Shown here: positions 22,923 to 47,464 of the stretch, in pieces
Layout: each line of letters begins with the position of its first letter
Position numbering within the stretch: the stretch's first letter is position 1
DNA from: Isoetes taiwanensis
Lineage: Eukaryota; Streptophyta; Lycopodiopsida; Isoetales; Isoetaceae
Assembly (NCBI GenBank): GCA_021234155.1
Contig: JAJEKV010000035.1
Span: forward strand, 2,728,001 to 2,792,000
Direction of reading: 5' to 3'
DNA length: 64,000 bases
Notes under the pieces: generated by a model
Database searches by the model: none
Told to the model about the DNA's origin: nothing
The model's input: only the letters and a program-made list of their open reading frames with translations
Position numbers and translations under genes: made by a program

Positions 22923-24181
22923 TGTGACGTTCCACGTATTTATATGCCTTTTTAAGTATAAATACATGACACGTCACTATGAATAATTAATGGCACATTA
23001 ATTATTCACAAGCTAAGGTTAACTATGTTAATCATTAATTATTAAGGTGGAAAACTAACCCTAAACCCTAATTCGAATTTAGGGCTTAACTTAATATTAA
23101 AAGGGGTTAAAATATTAAATTAGTTAATATTAACCAATCTAGAGTTGCCACATGGCCCAAATCGATTGGGCAAGGGAGAGTCGCTAACTTGGGACACCCA
23201 AATTGGGGTTTTACACCCCCATTTGCCCCAATTCGAATTGGGGGAGGTTGGTGGAGGAGGAGCTGATGTTCAACCCTGTTCCAGCTAGAAGGATGGAGAA
23301 CTAGAGAGATAGTGGATCTAGCTATGATCCTAGTTAGTACGTAGATAGCTTGGATTCCTAGATAGTCATAGGACCTTGTATGCTCAGACGATAGCTAGGA
23401 TTAACCCTTGTATTGAATAGATGTATGGTTAATCTCTATTTTATGTTCTATTCGAAGCTATGAATAGATGGATGTGTAATGATAGTTCTCTTTCAGTTCC
23501 TCCTGTGTTGTATGAGTAAATGGAGGGTAGAGACCTAAAGGCCATCTAGAAGTAAAGATGTTCCTAGTTAGGACCCTTAAAACCCAGTAAATGCGGCCTG
23601 TGCACAAGAGCCAACCTGGCTGTGGATGTTATGATGTGCTTCAGCACCAAATAACAGACACAATTGGTGAAGTGGGGTTGGAGCCTTACTGAGCGTGGCT
23701 ATTGGGGCTCCTACAGTGTGCTAGGCTTATAGTGGGTCACTGTGTGTGGGCCGGATATGGGTCTGACACCTCCTGGGTCGCAGGATATGGCCTTTATGGA
23801 CGTCCTCGGCTTTGCGTAGATTTAGGGGGGTAAGTTGGGTATGGGTACGGGTGCTGCAGGTGTGACAGGTATCCTCTAGCACACCCATGTAACCGTTGTG
23901 ATCCGAGAGGGGAAGCTTCTTTGACCTGCCTCATCGGACCGGGTAGATGTAACCAGGAGTAGTCCCATATGGTGATTCCTTGGGATTGCGTCTCCGGAGG
24001 GTTACAAGCATGTCATAGCATGTTTCATCCTATTTGCAAAGTGTGCACAGGAGGGGCGGATGGAGTGGACTACCCTAGCCATTGTTCTATGCCAGCCAAC
24101 ACCATGTTATACCTCTGTCTGCTATTATCTTGAGTCCCTGACTGTCAGTCAACCCCATGGAGTCTGAGCCCGAGGTAGAGC
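22923..24181 (+). mobile_element. LTR2 3' LTR, first 1259 bp, interrupted by the chromovirus
   Basis: Starts TGTGACGTTCCACG and follows the 5' LTR at about 95% by eye to GGTAGAGC (24181), where the chromovirus LTR begins. The remaining ~310 bp are at 10399-11382 in inverted orientation. The sum (~1.56 kb) matches the intact 5' LTR. Confidence 0.85.
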
Positions 24182-24881
24182 TGTTACGGCTTAAATGCCG
24201 GCTTGGGGGATCGGCTCCTCAACACGCTTGGACTTAATATTTTCGAATGCTAGAACTTCCTTAAGAGGGAACCTAATTTTATAAACCTTAACGTCAAGGG
24301 GTAGTTTATATTTCATGAACTTTATAAGTTATGGAACTTGTGTCAAAAGTAACTTATGGGTTAAGGGGTAATCTATAAAAGAACCGTGTGTTTTAAATAA
24401 AGTTAATGCATGCGGCTGATAACGGGTCGCGAACATTTCGAAGGAGAAATCGTATTCGAGCAATGAACTCCCGGAATAAGCAGAAAAAGGGCCGGTCTGA
24501 CCCTACAAAAGGCCGAATCCATGGTATAAATGGCTGATTCACAGTTATTCATGCTTATCTACCTTTCTAATAGCTATTTGCACTCTGAAAAGGGAATTCT
24601 GGAAAAAGGTTGATCTCTCCTTATAAATACAACTGCCACTTCTACTCAAAAATACAATTCCGTCTGAGTCCTTGTGAAGCCTTCTGCCTCTGTCTACAGT
24701 CAGGTCTAGCCGAACTTGTCTTTCTACTTTGAGTTCTTGTTTGTAGTTGAGAAAGCAAGATAACGATTTCTTGCTAGGAAACCTGAGCTCGGTTGGGTGC
24801 TTTACAATCTCCTAAAGATTGGAGCGTGAATTCTTTGTGTTTTTCTCTCGTTTTATTGCTGGGTTACTTGCTATTGTATCA
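24182..24881 (+). mobile_element. Chromovirus 5' LTR (700 bp)
   Basis: TGTTACGGCTTAAATGCC..CTATTGTATCA with TG..CA ends. A TATA-like CCTTATAAATACAAC is near 24618. Its partner is the inverted LTR at 11383-12088. The left target flank is AGAGC. Confidence 0.9.
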
Positions 24882-24885
24882 ATTT

Positions 24886-24897
24886 TGGTATCAGAGT
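24886..24897 (+). promoter_or_regulatory. Chromovirus primer-binding site
   Basis: TGGTATCAGAGT, a few bases after the LTR, is complementary to the 3' end of initiator Met-tRNA, the usual primer for plant Ty3 elements. Confidence 0.8.
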
Positions 24898-24899
24898 CT

Positions 24900-29793
<4,894 letters not shown>

Positions 29794-32700
29794 AGAATAA
29801 TGAGCAAAGTTTAAAAGCCTTCAAAATTTGTACTAAGAATTCTATAATATTATAATTGCAGATACTTGTTTATGGAAATATCTAAAAATTGATATTCATA
29901 GTATTCATAAACTCTTTACTAACACTTGTAAAGATATCAAGTCCTCTAACTGATTTGAGACCATCTCTAACTGAAATGGGATGAAAGACCTCTAACGGAA
30001 CTGAGGCCATTTCTAACTGAACTGAAATGAAAAGTCTATAAACTCTGTCATGCAACACCATCAGCATATATATCTCAGCATATTCCACTGTGTTTTGATG
30101 TCTAGCCCAGCTCACTCAGCATATATATCAGCATATATATCAGCATATTCCACTATGTTTCCCTGATCTGTCATTCTAGCCCAGCTCAATATTATGCAAG
30201 CCTTTGGCCATCCTAGTATTATGGTCGTACATGAAGTTAAGCTAGCCTTAACTACCCTAGATTCTGCATCATAGCAATTAACCATTTCTGAGTACCAGCA
30301 GCAACATGCGCGACCAGAGCCAGAGTGCATGCAAGAAGTTTATTCTATGCCTTTGTAACGTTATGAAATCCTTAGCTTAGCTGCAGTGATCTTATAGACT
30401 TAGACATGCATCCATAGTTACAGTCACTGCATGCAACATATCAACATTAAATAGAAATTTCAAACCAGCTTCAGTCCTTAGACATAACCATTCTGCCAGC
30501 CTTAAGATATTGCCAAGCAGAAGCAATCCTCTCACATTTGCTAATTCTAACCTTAGGTTTACTCAATTAAAGGACTTAGGCCATTATATATTTCGATTTA
30601 CATTTAACTTCCGCCAGCAGCTAGGTTTCCACTAACAGCACAAGTCTTTTGCATTATGCAGTACAACTACCAATGTGTTTAACTGTATTATGAGGACTGT
30701 GGTATTTTATAAATACTACTGCAGTAAATCATAGAAGCAAATTCTGGGTAGCCAATTCTAGATAGCATGTTCCACTATTTCTTGCAATGCCTAGTTAACA
30801 CAATACAAGCAATCTGCCCAGCTCCATCATTCTTATCTAGAAGATCAGCACCATCAGTATACGCATGTAGCATGTAAAATATGCAAGGGAAGTCTCTATT
30901 AATATACAGGACAGTCCATTTATAAGCCTTAGTCATCAAAAATAATGTAGTCAAGCATCAGGAAAAGGTATCCCAGTGTTGGATCTATTTTTAAATTTCA
31001 CATGTGCTTAATGCAAAACTTCTAACAAACAAAAGCTTATCAACAAGTCTAGTTCCCAACTTTCAGCAATTCCACCTGAATCTACAGAATATCATTTGTT
31101 TAATTATCTTAACCTGTTTGACTTCTTATCTCAAACATTCTTGAGTCATGCAATTACTATGTACTGATCTGCAAATCTAGCACTTACATTTCATACAATT
31201 ATCCAGAACCTACTAAAAAGAAATTTCATATTAGAATTGACCTGATTATCTTGTTTGTGCCCATGCTCCATGTTCGCAGTCTCCAGATCTAATGTTGAGG
31301 TTGCTGCAATGCTTCCTTGATGCCTAATGGAATGTTGCTGCAGAGTCGCCCACAATTGCTGAAATACATTGCTCCTTGTTGGAATTAAAAAAAATACCAT
31401 TACTCTGACCATGAGCAAGAGCTACAAATGAGTTTTGCCCTGTGTGCAACCCCATATAAGTGTTCTTCTCATCGCTAAGAGTATTAGCAAGCTCTCCACT
31501 CATGTTGAACATGCCTACTTCCACATAGCCGTAGCCAAGATCTTCAGCATCTTAGCAAGTTTTAATAACAGGATTTGAAGCTTAATAATAGGATTTGAAG
31601 CTGCCGACTGGTATTTGTAGATCTTCTGTCCCATGAGCAGTGCATGCCTCTGCTCAGAGCAATGGAGGCAAATGCTCTTTTTGTGCTTTCTTCCTTCCCA
31701 TGAGCAGCAGAGGCAAATGCTCGGAGCAATAACTAAACCCTGCATAAGACAATTCTATCCTATCCTTTCTTACAAAGGAAACTTGATAAATATGCGGGGA
31801 TAATATCATCAGTACCAAATAGGTGCAGCAAATATCTTTCCATTAGAGTAATACCAGGTTCTCACGTTGCCTTTAGTACAAGCCAGCCATGCCATCATTT
31901 TGTTGTATAAGCTCTTCGGCCATTTTGCCTAAAATGTTAGATTCCAACGAGCCAGAAAATTGCATAGTCCACCACAATTGGTAAATTGTAAATTGAACTT
32001 TTTAGAGCAAAGTTCAAGACCATTTCATCTCAAATTAATTGAGGTAACAACAATCTGGGTGCTTGCCCAATATTTTCAAACTTACCAAATGTTTTTATTA
32101 CAAGTCCATGACCCGATATTTTTAAAGCAATGTCTAAGCCATATATAATACCATTATAACCAAATTGCTTTAGGGTAATTCTAAGCATCATGCACCTCTC
32201 AAATATTCAGGAGTACCAAATGAACTCATTAAATCTGACTAATAAAAAAACCCTGCCACCTACCATAGGTCGGGGGGGCCAAAGTGAGAACAAATTCATA
32301 GCAACAAGGAGAGTAGGACCTTGTTGCACCAAGGCCCTACCCCACCTATATTGCTCGTATTTTTACTCATGCATCTTGTATTTCTATTATTAATAACATT
32401 GTATATGAAAACTGGAAATACCTCATTCTGCATAATGCTTAGTATAGCTCCTTTGATGTCTGTCAAAACCTTGCCATTTTTTCCAATATATTCAATAAGC
32501 GCCTCAATGTCTAAAACTGCAGCTGCACAGTCAGAATGTAAATACTCATATGAGGCATGACCATAAGGTCTAGCCATGTTATATCCAAATGGAATCGATA
32601 GCCTTTTCAATCAATAGACTTTTCATAGTTTTAGCAAATGCTTATTGTCATGTGAATCAAGACTTTTCTGTCCTCCTCCATTACTTTTAACCATCATATA

Positions 32701-33410
32701 TTATTAATCTCATTCTTCTCATCCGTTGCCTTTTCCTATATTATCAAACAATATGTCACTGTTAGCATGATAGAATTTCACCTGAATTTAATGTAACATA
32801 GTCCAGGTTATTGGTATAACCAATACACTGAGTTAAAGAACAAAAAAACCTTTTAAATCTGTCTCCAGAGATGTCAAGGAACCATTCTTGAAACAGTAGT
32901 GCATATAAGATGTCAAGGAACCATTCTTGAAGCCATAAATAGGGGGGACATGCCGGTATTTCTATAAACTCCTTGTGAAGTGTCAAATTAGACATGTAAA
33001 TCTGTAGATGATATATCCTGATACTTTTAGTGCTTTGTATGTAAGAATAACATAGATATAGTGACAATTAAAGGTATATTTCTAGTTGTGGTACTATTTG
33101 AATGAATAATACATGGATAAGTTGGTATATATAGTCTCTTAATGTTTCATGAAAGTTATACCTTGGCATTTGAAATACATATTCATGATGCTAGTATCAC
33201 TGAGATTAGTATGTGCTTGTATGATTATTGTATGATGATGTTATGAGCTAGCATTGTTAAGATTTAGTGATAATAATATGTAATTGCATGGTTATGGACA
33301 TGGATATCAGGGATATGCTATAGTATGATGGAATTGATGATGACTCTGACATGTGGGACATGTGCTGATAGTGCATGAGTGTATATACAAGCCTGGCCAG
33401 GGTCCATTTG
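29794..33410. other. Intergenic AT-rich sequence with small tandem duplications
   Basis: No gene is recognised. The right breakpoint of the inferred inversion is near 29800. Local repeats are TCAGCATATATATCAGCATATTCCACT with its downstream TCTAGCCCAGCTCA (30058-30190, two copies), GCAGAGGCAAATGCTC-type repeats around 31640-31730, and a 33-bp tandem containing GATGTCAAGGAACCATTCTT (32870-32931). The reading frames here are short and without motifs. Confidence 0.5.
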
Positions 33411-34341
33411 CAGCGGCTTGGACTCGTAGTTGTTCTCGTTCTTCACATCGGTCGTTGTCACCCCAGCGAGGGTGCTTCGTCGTGCTACATGACTTGCAAG
33501 TGGCTACCTAGCTCTAGACACAGGCTAGCAAGTTGTGTACACAGAGGCTTACCCCGCCTGTATTTGTTGCAGAGCCTGATCAGCATGAGTAGCCTGCATA
33601 GAACCGGAGTTGCACTGCATGCTTATGGTTATCTCATGATTTTTAAAGTTATTTCATGGTTGCTTCATTATTATCGCATGGTTCTCAGGATCTGGTTATG
33701 ATATGTAGACGTATCATATTTGGGCGCATTCATAATGCTTTGGTACTATATTCTCAGAATCTCTCTGCTGAGCATATATTTGATGTGGAATACTGATAAC
33801 ATGTGGATTTCGCACAGTGGGACTCTCTTGTAGTAAGTTGTTCTATATATGAGGATGGTTCCCATAGTTGTATTGTTTGATGCATGATGCTTGTATGCGA
33901 TGCCTTGGCCATTTATTAGCGCCCTTGAATCCTCACTTAATCTTTATGACTAACCCCACGTGTTCATGGTGCAAGCAGATTGACATGAGGCTTAAAGGAA
34001 CATCGAGCAGTTTAAAGCCTCAACTGAGTTAGAAGTCCAGAAGATATTTGTGAGCCTTTAGCAAGACCTTGTTATTGTCTTGTGAAACTTAATCTGTGGA
34101 TTCTTAAGGCATAAAGTATTATCAATGTATAAAGCATGATATTACATCTTTGAGAATTGAATTCATAGTTGTTATTGGATATGGCTTGAATTAAAGATCT
34201 CATTCTTTACCTTGAGTTTGGCTTAAGAATGCTTTTGCATTGTATTATCCAATTCATGTCTACGAACTTGTTATTAGTGTTCATGCAAGCCTTGATGGGA
34301 TCTCGGGTTACTTGGAAGGCTAGCCCGGCAGGCCCGTCACA
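33411..34341 (+). mobile_element. Miniature LTR element, 5' LTR (5'-incomplete)
   Basis: From GGACTCGTAGTTGTTCT the sequence repeats at about 85-90% in 34609-36149 and ends ..GGCCCGTCACA at 34341. The homologous start TGTAACGCACCC seen in the 3' LTR is not found upstream, so this LTR has lost or diverged in its first ~100 bp. Confidence 0.7.
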
Positions 34342-34343
34342 TA

Positions 34344-34355
34344 TGGTATCAGAGC
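34344..34355 (+). promoter_or_regulatory. Primer-binding site of the miniature LTR element
   Basis: TGGTATCAGAGC, a perfect initiator-Met tRNA complement, lies two bases after the LTR end. It is followed by ~145 bp of non-coding sequence and a purine-rich tract AGTGGAAGAGAT (34490-34501) before the 3' LTR. Confidence 0.85.
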
Positions 34356-34501
34356 ACGGCTGGAGTTCGAGTCTCCATGGGGGCAAGTATGACCCAGAAT
34401 ACCGTTGGACAGTAGGTCATGGCTTGGTCTTGGACACCATGGGATGGTGTGGTCTATGGTTTTTGATGCCCAAGGACAAGCACAGTTCTAGTGGAAGAGA
34501 T

Positions 34502-36149
34502 TGTAACGCACCCATGGGAGACTGCTCGATTGGATCATGGGCATAAATGTGTAGAAGCAACTACTCATAAAGGTTGATGGTTTTACCCAATTAGTTAAGG
34601 GCATGTCTATTAGGACTCGCAGTTGTTCTTCTTCTTAACATCGGACGTTGTCACCCCAGTGAGGGTGCTTCGTCGTGCTACATAGCTTGCAAGTGGTTCC
34701 CTAGCGCTGGATGCAGGCTAGAAGGGTATGTACACAGAGGCTTACCCTGCCCGTATTTGCTGCAAAGCCTGATCAGCCTGGATGGCCTGCATAGAACTGG
34801 AGTTGCATTGCATGCATATGGTTATCTCATGGTTTTCACAGTTGTTTCATGGTTGCTTCATTATTATCGCATGGTTCTCATGATCTGGTGATGACATGTA
34901 GAGGTATCATATTTGGATGCATTTGTAATGCTTTGATATTATATTCTCATGATGCAATCTTTGTCTCTCTATTGGGCATGTATTTGATGTGGAATACTGA
35001 TAACATATGGGTTTTGCACACCGGGACTCTCTTGTAGTAAGTGTTCTATATGAAGATGGTTCCCATAGTTGTATTGTTTGATGCATGATGCTTGTGTATG
35101 ATGTCTTGGCCATTTATTAGCACCCTTGAACCCCCAATTAGTTTTTATAACTAACCCCACGTGTTCATGGTGTAAAGAGTTAGACATGAGGCTTGAAGGA
35201 ACATCGAGCAGTTTCAAGCCTCAACTGAGTTAGAAGTCTGGAAGCTGCAGAACGCTGGAAATATAGAATTTTAGACGTTCTTAAACTTAAAGGATATGTC
35301 CTTTGCAAATAGAATTTTTGTTGCTTTTGCATGATGCAAAGTGACTATAAAGGATGCCCAAGTTCCAACGGCCTTGGATAACTCTGCATTGCACGCATTT
35401 ACCAAAAAGTTGGAAACCAGTTATAAACTCACTAAAGATAACAATAAACATGAAACATTTGTGTGAATATGTTTTTTAAGAGCAACTCCATTGATTAAGA
35501 TAAAGCAAAGACTAATCAAATTACATTTGATACTGATAAAAGTTGTAAGCAAATATACAATTAAAGCCTTAGAACATTTTACACATTTCCTATTAACAAC
35601 ACATGCCTCATTCAACATACATATTGCAACATATTGGTATCCATAATACAACTAATCTCATGTTGAAATACGTCAGACACATACCGATTTATTCTCAAAT
35701 GCAATGAGAATCAACAAAAGACCACATCAGTTATGTGGTGAGAACTAACAAAAGATCGCATCAGTTATTTTTACAAGATGCATGCTTTTCTCATCGTGGC
35801 CAAAACATTTGCAAGCTCTGGACTTATGCCCAGCAACGCTGGGCACCATTACTAGTTATCTTATAAAATTTCATTTGTGGATTCTTAGAGCGTAAAATAT
35901 TATGTGGATTCTTAGAGCATAAAATATTATCAATGCATAAAGCATGATATTACATCTTTAAGAGTTGAGCTCATAATTGTTATTAAATATGGCTTGAATT
36001 AAAGATTCAATTCTTTACCTTGAGTTTGGCTTAAGAATGCTTTTGCATTATATTATCCAACTCATGTATACCAACTTGTTATTAGTGTTCATGCAAGCCT
36101 TGAATAAGACCTCAAGTTACTTGGAGGGCTAACCGGCAGGCCCTTCACA
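34502..36149 (+). mobile_element. Miniature LTR element, 3' LTR with a ~600-bp insertion
   Basis: TGTAACGCACCC (34502) to CCCTTCACA (36149). The homologous 5' LTR lacks the segment at about 35247-35855, so that part was inserted later. A 33-bp segment (GTGGATTCTTAGAGC.TAAAATATTAT) is duplicated at 35877-35925. The internal region between PBS and PPT is only about 150 bp. The element is TRIM-like and depends on other elements, although its LTRs are long for a TRIM. Confidence 0.7.
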
Positions 36150-36503
36150 ACCTTGTACTCGTGTTTGTGCAAAAGCATTAAAAAAAATTATAGATTCAAG
36201 AGAGAGAATTATGTGTTTGAAGGCTTTTTATTGATTAATGGGATGGCAAAAGTTGGTAACTTCCTTGCCACAGCACCCACTTGGTTCACTTGGAGCTTAA
36301 TTAGCTAACTATCCAACGCAATAGTATGCTAAATACATACAACCCATATTCTAAATGTTTGAAACATCGTTGGAATTCTCATGTTGCATTTGAAAGGCAA
36401 ACGTTGGCTTTCAAATCATAGACAGGTGCAGCAATGAAGCTTGCCCAAAAAGAATTTGGATATCGTACAAATAATATACAAGCTATATGTTTTACACTGG
36501 TAA
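36150..36503. other. 3' flank of PRP16
   Basis: AT-rich and non-coding. It probably holds the PRP16 3' UTR and polyadenylation signals on the minus strand (for example AATAAA-like motifs near 36225-36235). I can define no other feature. Confidence 0.4.
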
Positions 36504-43697
<7,194 letters not shown>

Positions 43698-46600
43698 ATC
43701 CAGGCCAATGCGTCGTCTATCGGAATCGAAATCGCACTACAGCGTCGGAAAACCTCTCGTTCAGTAGGTGCGTCTAGGGCGTACCTTTGCCGCGATTTAA
43801 CAGAACACCTTTGTATATTTCTAATTTAAAGGTGGTTGTATTTTATCCAATTCAAGAATGGAATATATACATGTTTACAGTGTTGCAAAGTTCGGGGAAC
43901 ACTATAGACCAATCGGTTGAATAGAAAGTTAAGTTAGTGTATCATAAGAATTTTTCTGCAATAGAAAGTTTCGGCTCTAAAGATAAGATATCCGACTGTT
44001 TACCACCTATGCTGAAATAATATCATCAATATAGTGTTCAAAACGTAGTAATTTTCTGATTCTAGATTAGGTTTAATTCCATGGTTGAAGCATTGTATCA
44101 AAATTTAGATTACGTTTGCCCTGGGCTTTTTGTTTGCCTCCCCCCCTCAACCTTTTGTTGTGGTATTAGAGTGGGTAAGGAGGGTATTGGAAAGGGAAAA
44201 GACCATTTGAGATTAAGCTCCCATATACTCGAAATAGAAATGCGTCGACATAGGATCCAACGTATATAGAAAGCTCATCTAAACACATGCCCTACATATG
44301 CAAGGTGGTTGTAGTTTATCCAATGCAAAAATACATGTTTACCACCTATGCTGAATAATATTAATATAGTGCTTAAAATATTAATATAGTGCTTAAAACG
44401 TGATACTTTTCTGATAAACGTATTTGCCTCTCACGTCAGGGATGTCAAAGATTATCGAGATCCAACCATTGATGGCCGTAGTATCAAGAGGAGTTAAAAC
44501 AAAGAACAGGGAAGCAGAAGATTATCTTGATAACCCACTGCAAATTATCGCGATAATCACCCTGGCTTAAGGAGATAATCCTGCCATCTCGATGGTTATG
44601 TGCATAACCCACTTGACCTCTTGCCCCATGTGTTATACCACATAACCTTCTCTATGGCAGCATTAATCTCCCCTTAAATTGGGGGTCTTGAAATTTATCA
44701 AGATCCCACTGCTCCTCCTGGCCATCAAATTTGTAGGAGTTGAAGTGTAAAACAATTGGAGAAGGAGATTATCATGATAGTTTGCAGGAATTATCTTGAT
44801 AATATTCTCCATCGCATGCGCACATCGATGCTCAAACCTGATTCTTGATCCTGCAGCTGACTTGCTGCTAAATTCCTCAATCTCTGATTTAAGGGGTTCA
44901 ATCCTTCCCTCCTCCAGGTCTGCCCGCGAGGCCTGCAGGACCTGCTCGAGGGAGGCATGGAGGATTTGGAGGGTGCTTGGAGGGCGCATGTAGTCAGTTT
45001 CCTCAATAGCAACACACTTCTTATCCTAGCTTTTGATACATGACTTTGTTTCATGTGAGATTTATTGTCTTGGAAAGCATCCCTCGAGACCTTTCCGATT
45101 GTGTATGATATGGTTATATTTGACTAAGTTTTTTTGGTCCAATAAGCAACTTTCCAGCCTGGCTTGGTGGGATTTCAAGTCCCACAAGTTGGTTAACACA
45201 GTATTTATACATTAGTTTGATTCAAATTCCCAGTTTAATTTGCTTTAATAGGTCTTTCCTAATCCCGACATTGCCGGGCTAATGCCCTGGTATTTAATAT
45301 CTATATGTGTAACTTCGACGACAGTGCATATTAATATTGGCAAGAATAGACATTATTTGCTTTTGTAGTCATTTTTGTTATTGAAATTGTCTAATGACAG
45401 TATCATCAATTTATGCGTTTATGGGTTTCAGTAAAGAAAACAATGCTTTATAATGAATGTGGAGGGCAGTTAAATCTACCCCTAAAGATGAAAATTTGGA
45501 AAGATAAATCCAAAACTTATGCTCAAAATATCACTCTTAGGAGTAGTTATATATATCACAATAAAAAAGGTGCATAAATGCAAGACACAAAGTCTTGTCC
45601 TGGCTCATTAACGTATTCTAGTTCATGATGGAACTCTAAATATGCATCTCCACATGGCGCACATCACCAAGGGCCTAATGTTGTACTTTGTTGGATGCTC
45701 CCATGATATCTTCACTTCTCCGACAGCCAACATCTTAGCCGGGGTAAAAATGAAATGCATGGGCAAGTCATTGGTTCGAACTTCCCACGATGTCTCTCGA
45801 CTATCAAGTATGTGAGACAACTCATTCCAAAGGTAGGCTCGTATAATGGAATCAAATACCACCTTAAAAAAAAATGATTTGTCGATCCTAAAATGCATCT
45901 CCTCCCAAAACAACAATGAGTCCCCCAAATAATCTATCACATGACATCACGTCATAGAGCGTTCTATCCAGTGCTTCATAAACCATAACAGATAACACAA
46001 ATCATATATTAAATAACTACTACACAATTTCCCCTTAAACCCCTTTTCGTTTAGGTGCTTATTCACATGAGGGGCATCTCTGGCCCTCGAGCTGTCAGAT
46101 AGGCATATTCGCAAGCTATGCCAAGATCCAGACCGCACATAGCGATCCTCGTTTCTGGGAGATGCTCCCACATCTTGAGGTTACCATATAACTAAAATAG
46201 TTGCATACTTTATCCCTCTTTATACTAAAGGGATTTTGAGTGTTTGTCATCAATTTCAATTTTGCACCATTGATGCAAATAGATGGTTGAGATTGAGGAT
46301 TTAGGAAAGGGCACAACACGTTATATATGTATAACTATTATTTGAGCAGAGTCGGGCATTTTGTAGGACCTATTTTTGCTCTGTTCATGGCAAACATCTC
46401 AGCCACCACGGCGAGTTTTGCAGTTTGATTTCTTTGTGGTTGCCTCAAAACCGGCTTGCATCCCCTTTTTTGGCTCGACTTTTCCTGGTAGATGCCCTTA
46501 TTCAGCTATTCCATTTTTCAACATTGGTCTGTGCTTTTCAAGTTTTCATTTTTTGTGGTTTAGATTATTGTAGATCGTTATGCTAAGCAGTTTTTCCATA

Positions 46601-47464
46601 TGAAAGGTTACGCTTCTCTATGCTTCCCTATTCAATTATCGATTGCTTTGGAGATGCATGAGCCTCCTTTGTTTGGAGGTCTATCCTTCGAAACAGTGTT
46701 TAGGGTTGCAATTTTGCAAATCTACATTTTAGAGAGGTTCTGATGCCAGGTTTTACTTTGGTGGATGTTTCGGTGGACCCAAAAATGGGGAACCTCCGTT
46801 TGACAAAAAATATGCATATGTCTACCAGTCGAAGCGATTTTTTTTTGTTGGTCCGGCAAGAAATGTTCGGGAGGTGAAGGATTTGTATTTTAAAGTTGTG
46901 GCCATGCCCAAGAAGATGAGATACGAAAAATCTGTAAATCGGTACAATTTGTGAAGTGCATATTAATCCGAATTATATTTTTGGCCATGGATTTGCAGGT
47001 TCTGCTATGTACAACCTTGACTTGATATTTGTAGCTATGCTAGGGCATAAAAAAAAGAATGCATTTCTATCCTCTTTAAGGATTTGGCATTTTCGTATTG
47101 CAGATGTAGCATCTTGGAGCTCTACCTGAAACGGAAAGGTAGTCACTTCCACTAGAACTTCAATCTGCCAGACCTACATCTCTGAAGACTTTGGAGCATG
47201 GCGAAAGTAAGTGTAGAATGTTCAATTGGAATTTTTAGTGACATTGTTAAATTTGTTGTTAGGTTATAATTGATTTTTCTTTCTTCTTTGTAAGGCTTTG
47301 TTTTTTTATATTTTGTTATTGATTGGGGAGCATAGGCTACATCCATATTTTGCATTAGCATCCCAGAGCTTGCGAAGGAAAGTAGCATCTAGGTACAGCT
47401 TAAGTGCCTTGTGATCTTTCTTTGTCCTTACATGTACGCATCTGTTTGCCTGTACACCCCAGCG
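43698..47464. other. Intergenic region upstream of PRP16
   Basis: 43698-43800 is GC-richer and probably holds the PRP16 5' UTR and core promoter (minus strand). A stretch of ~120 bp is partly duplicated: GGTGGTTGTATTTTATCCAAT (43831) with TTTACCACCTATGCTGAA (44000), and again at 44303-44360. A cluster of GATAATC palindromes is listed separately. The rest (45000-47464) has no recognised gene. Short frames at 44663-45054 and 45623-45940 lack motifs. Confidence 0.5.
44515..44805. repeat. Cluster of ATTATCNNGATAAT palindromes in two pairs
   Basis: GATTATCTTGATAAC (~44520) and AATTATCGCGATAATC (~44546) form one pair. GATTATCATGATAG (~44767) and AATTATCTTGATAATA (~44790) form a second with nearly the same spacing and a shared TGCA between the arms. 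Related half-sites occur at 44448 and 44570. It could be a MITE-like remnant or a binding-site array. GATAA is also the core of plant I-box/GATA-factor sites. Confidence 0.55.

Noticed and set aside
33375-33701. 108-residue reading frame in the miniature LTR element
   Set aside because: It lies wholly within LTR sequence and is not preserved in the second LTR.
44663-45054. Small minus-strand protein gene
   Set aside because: There is no recognisable domain, splice context or conserved motif, and the frame overlaps the palindromic repeat region.
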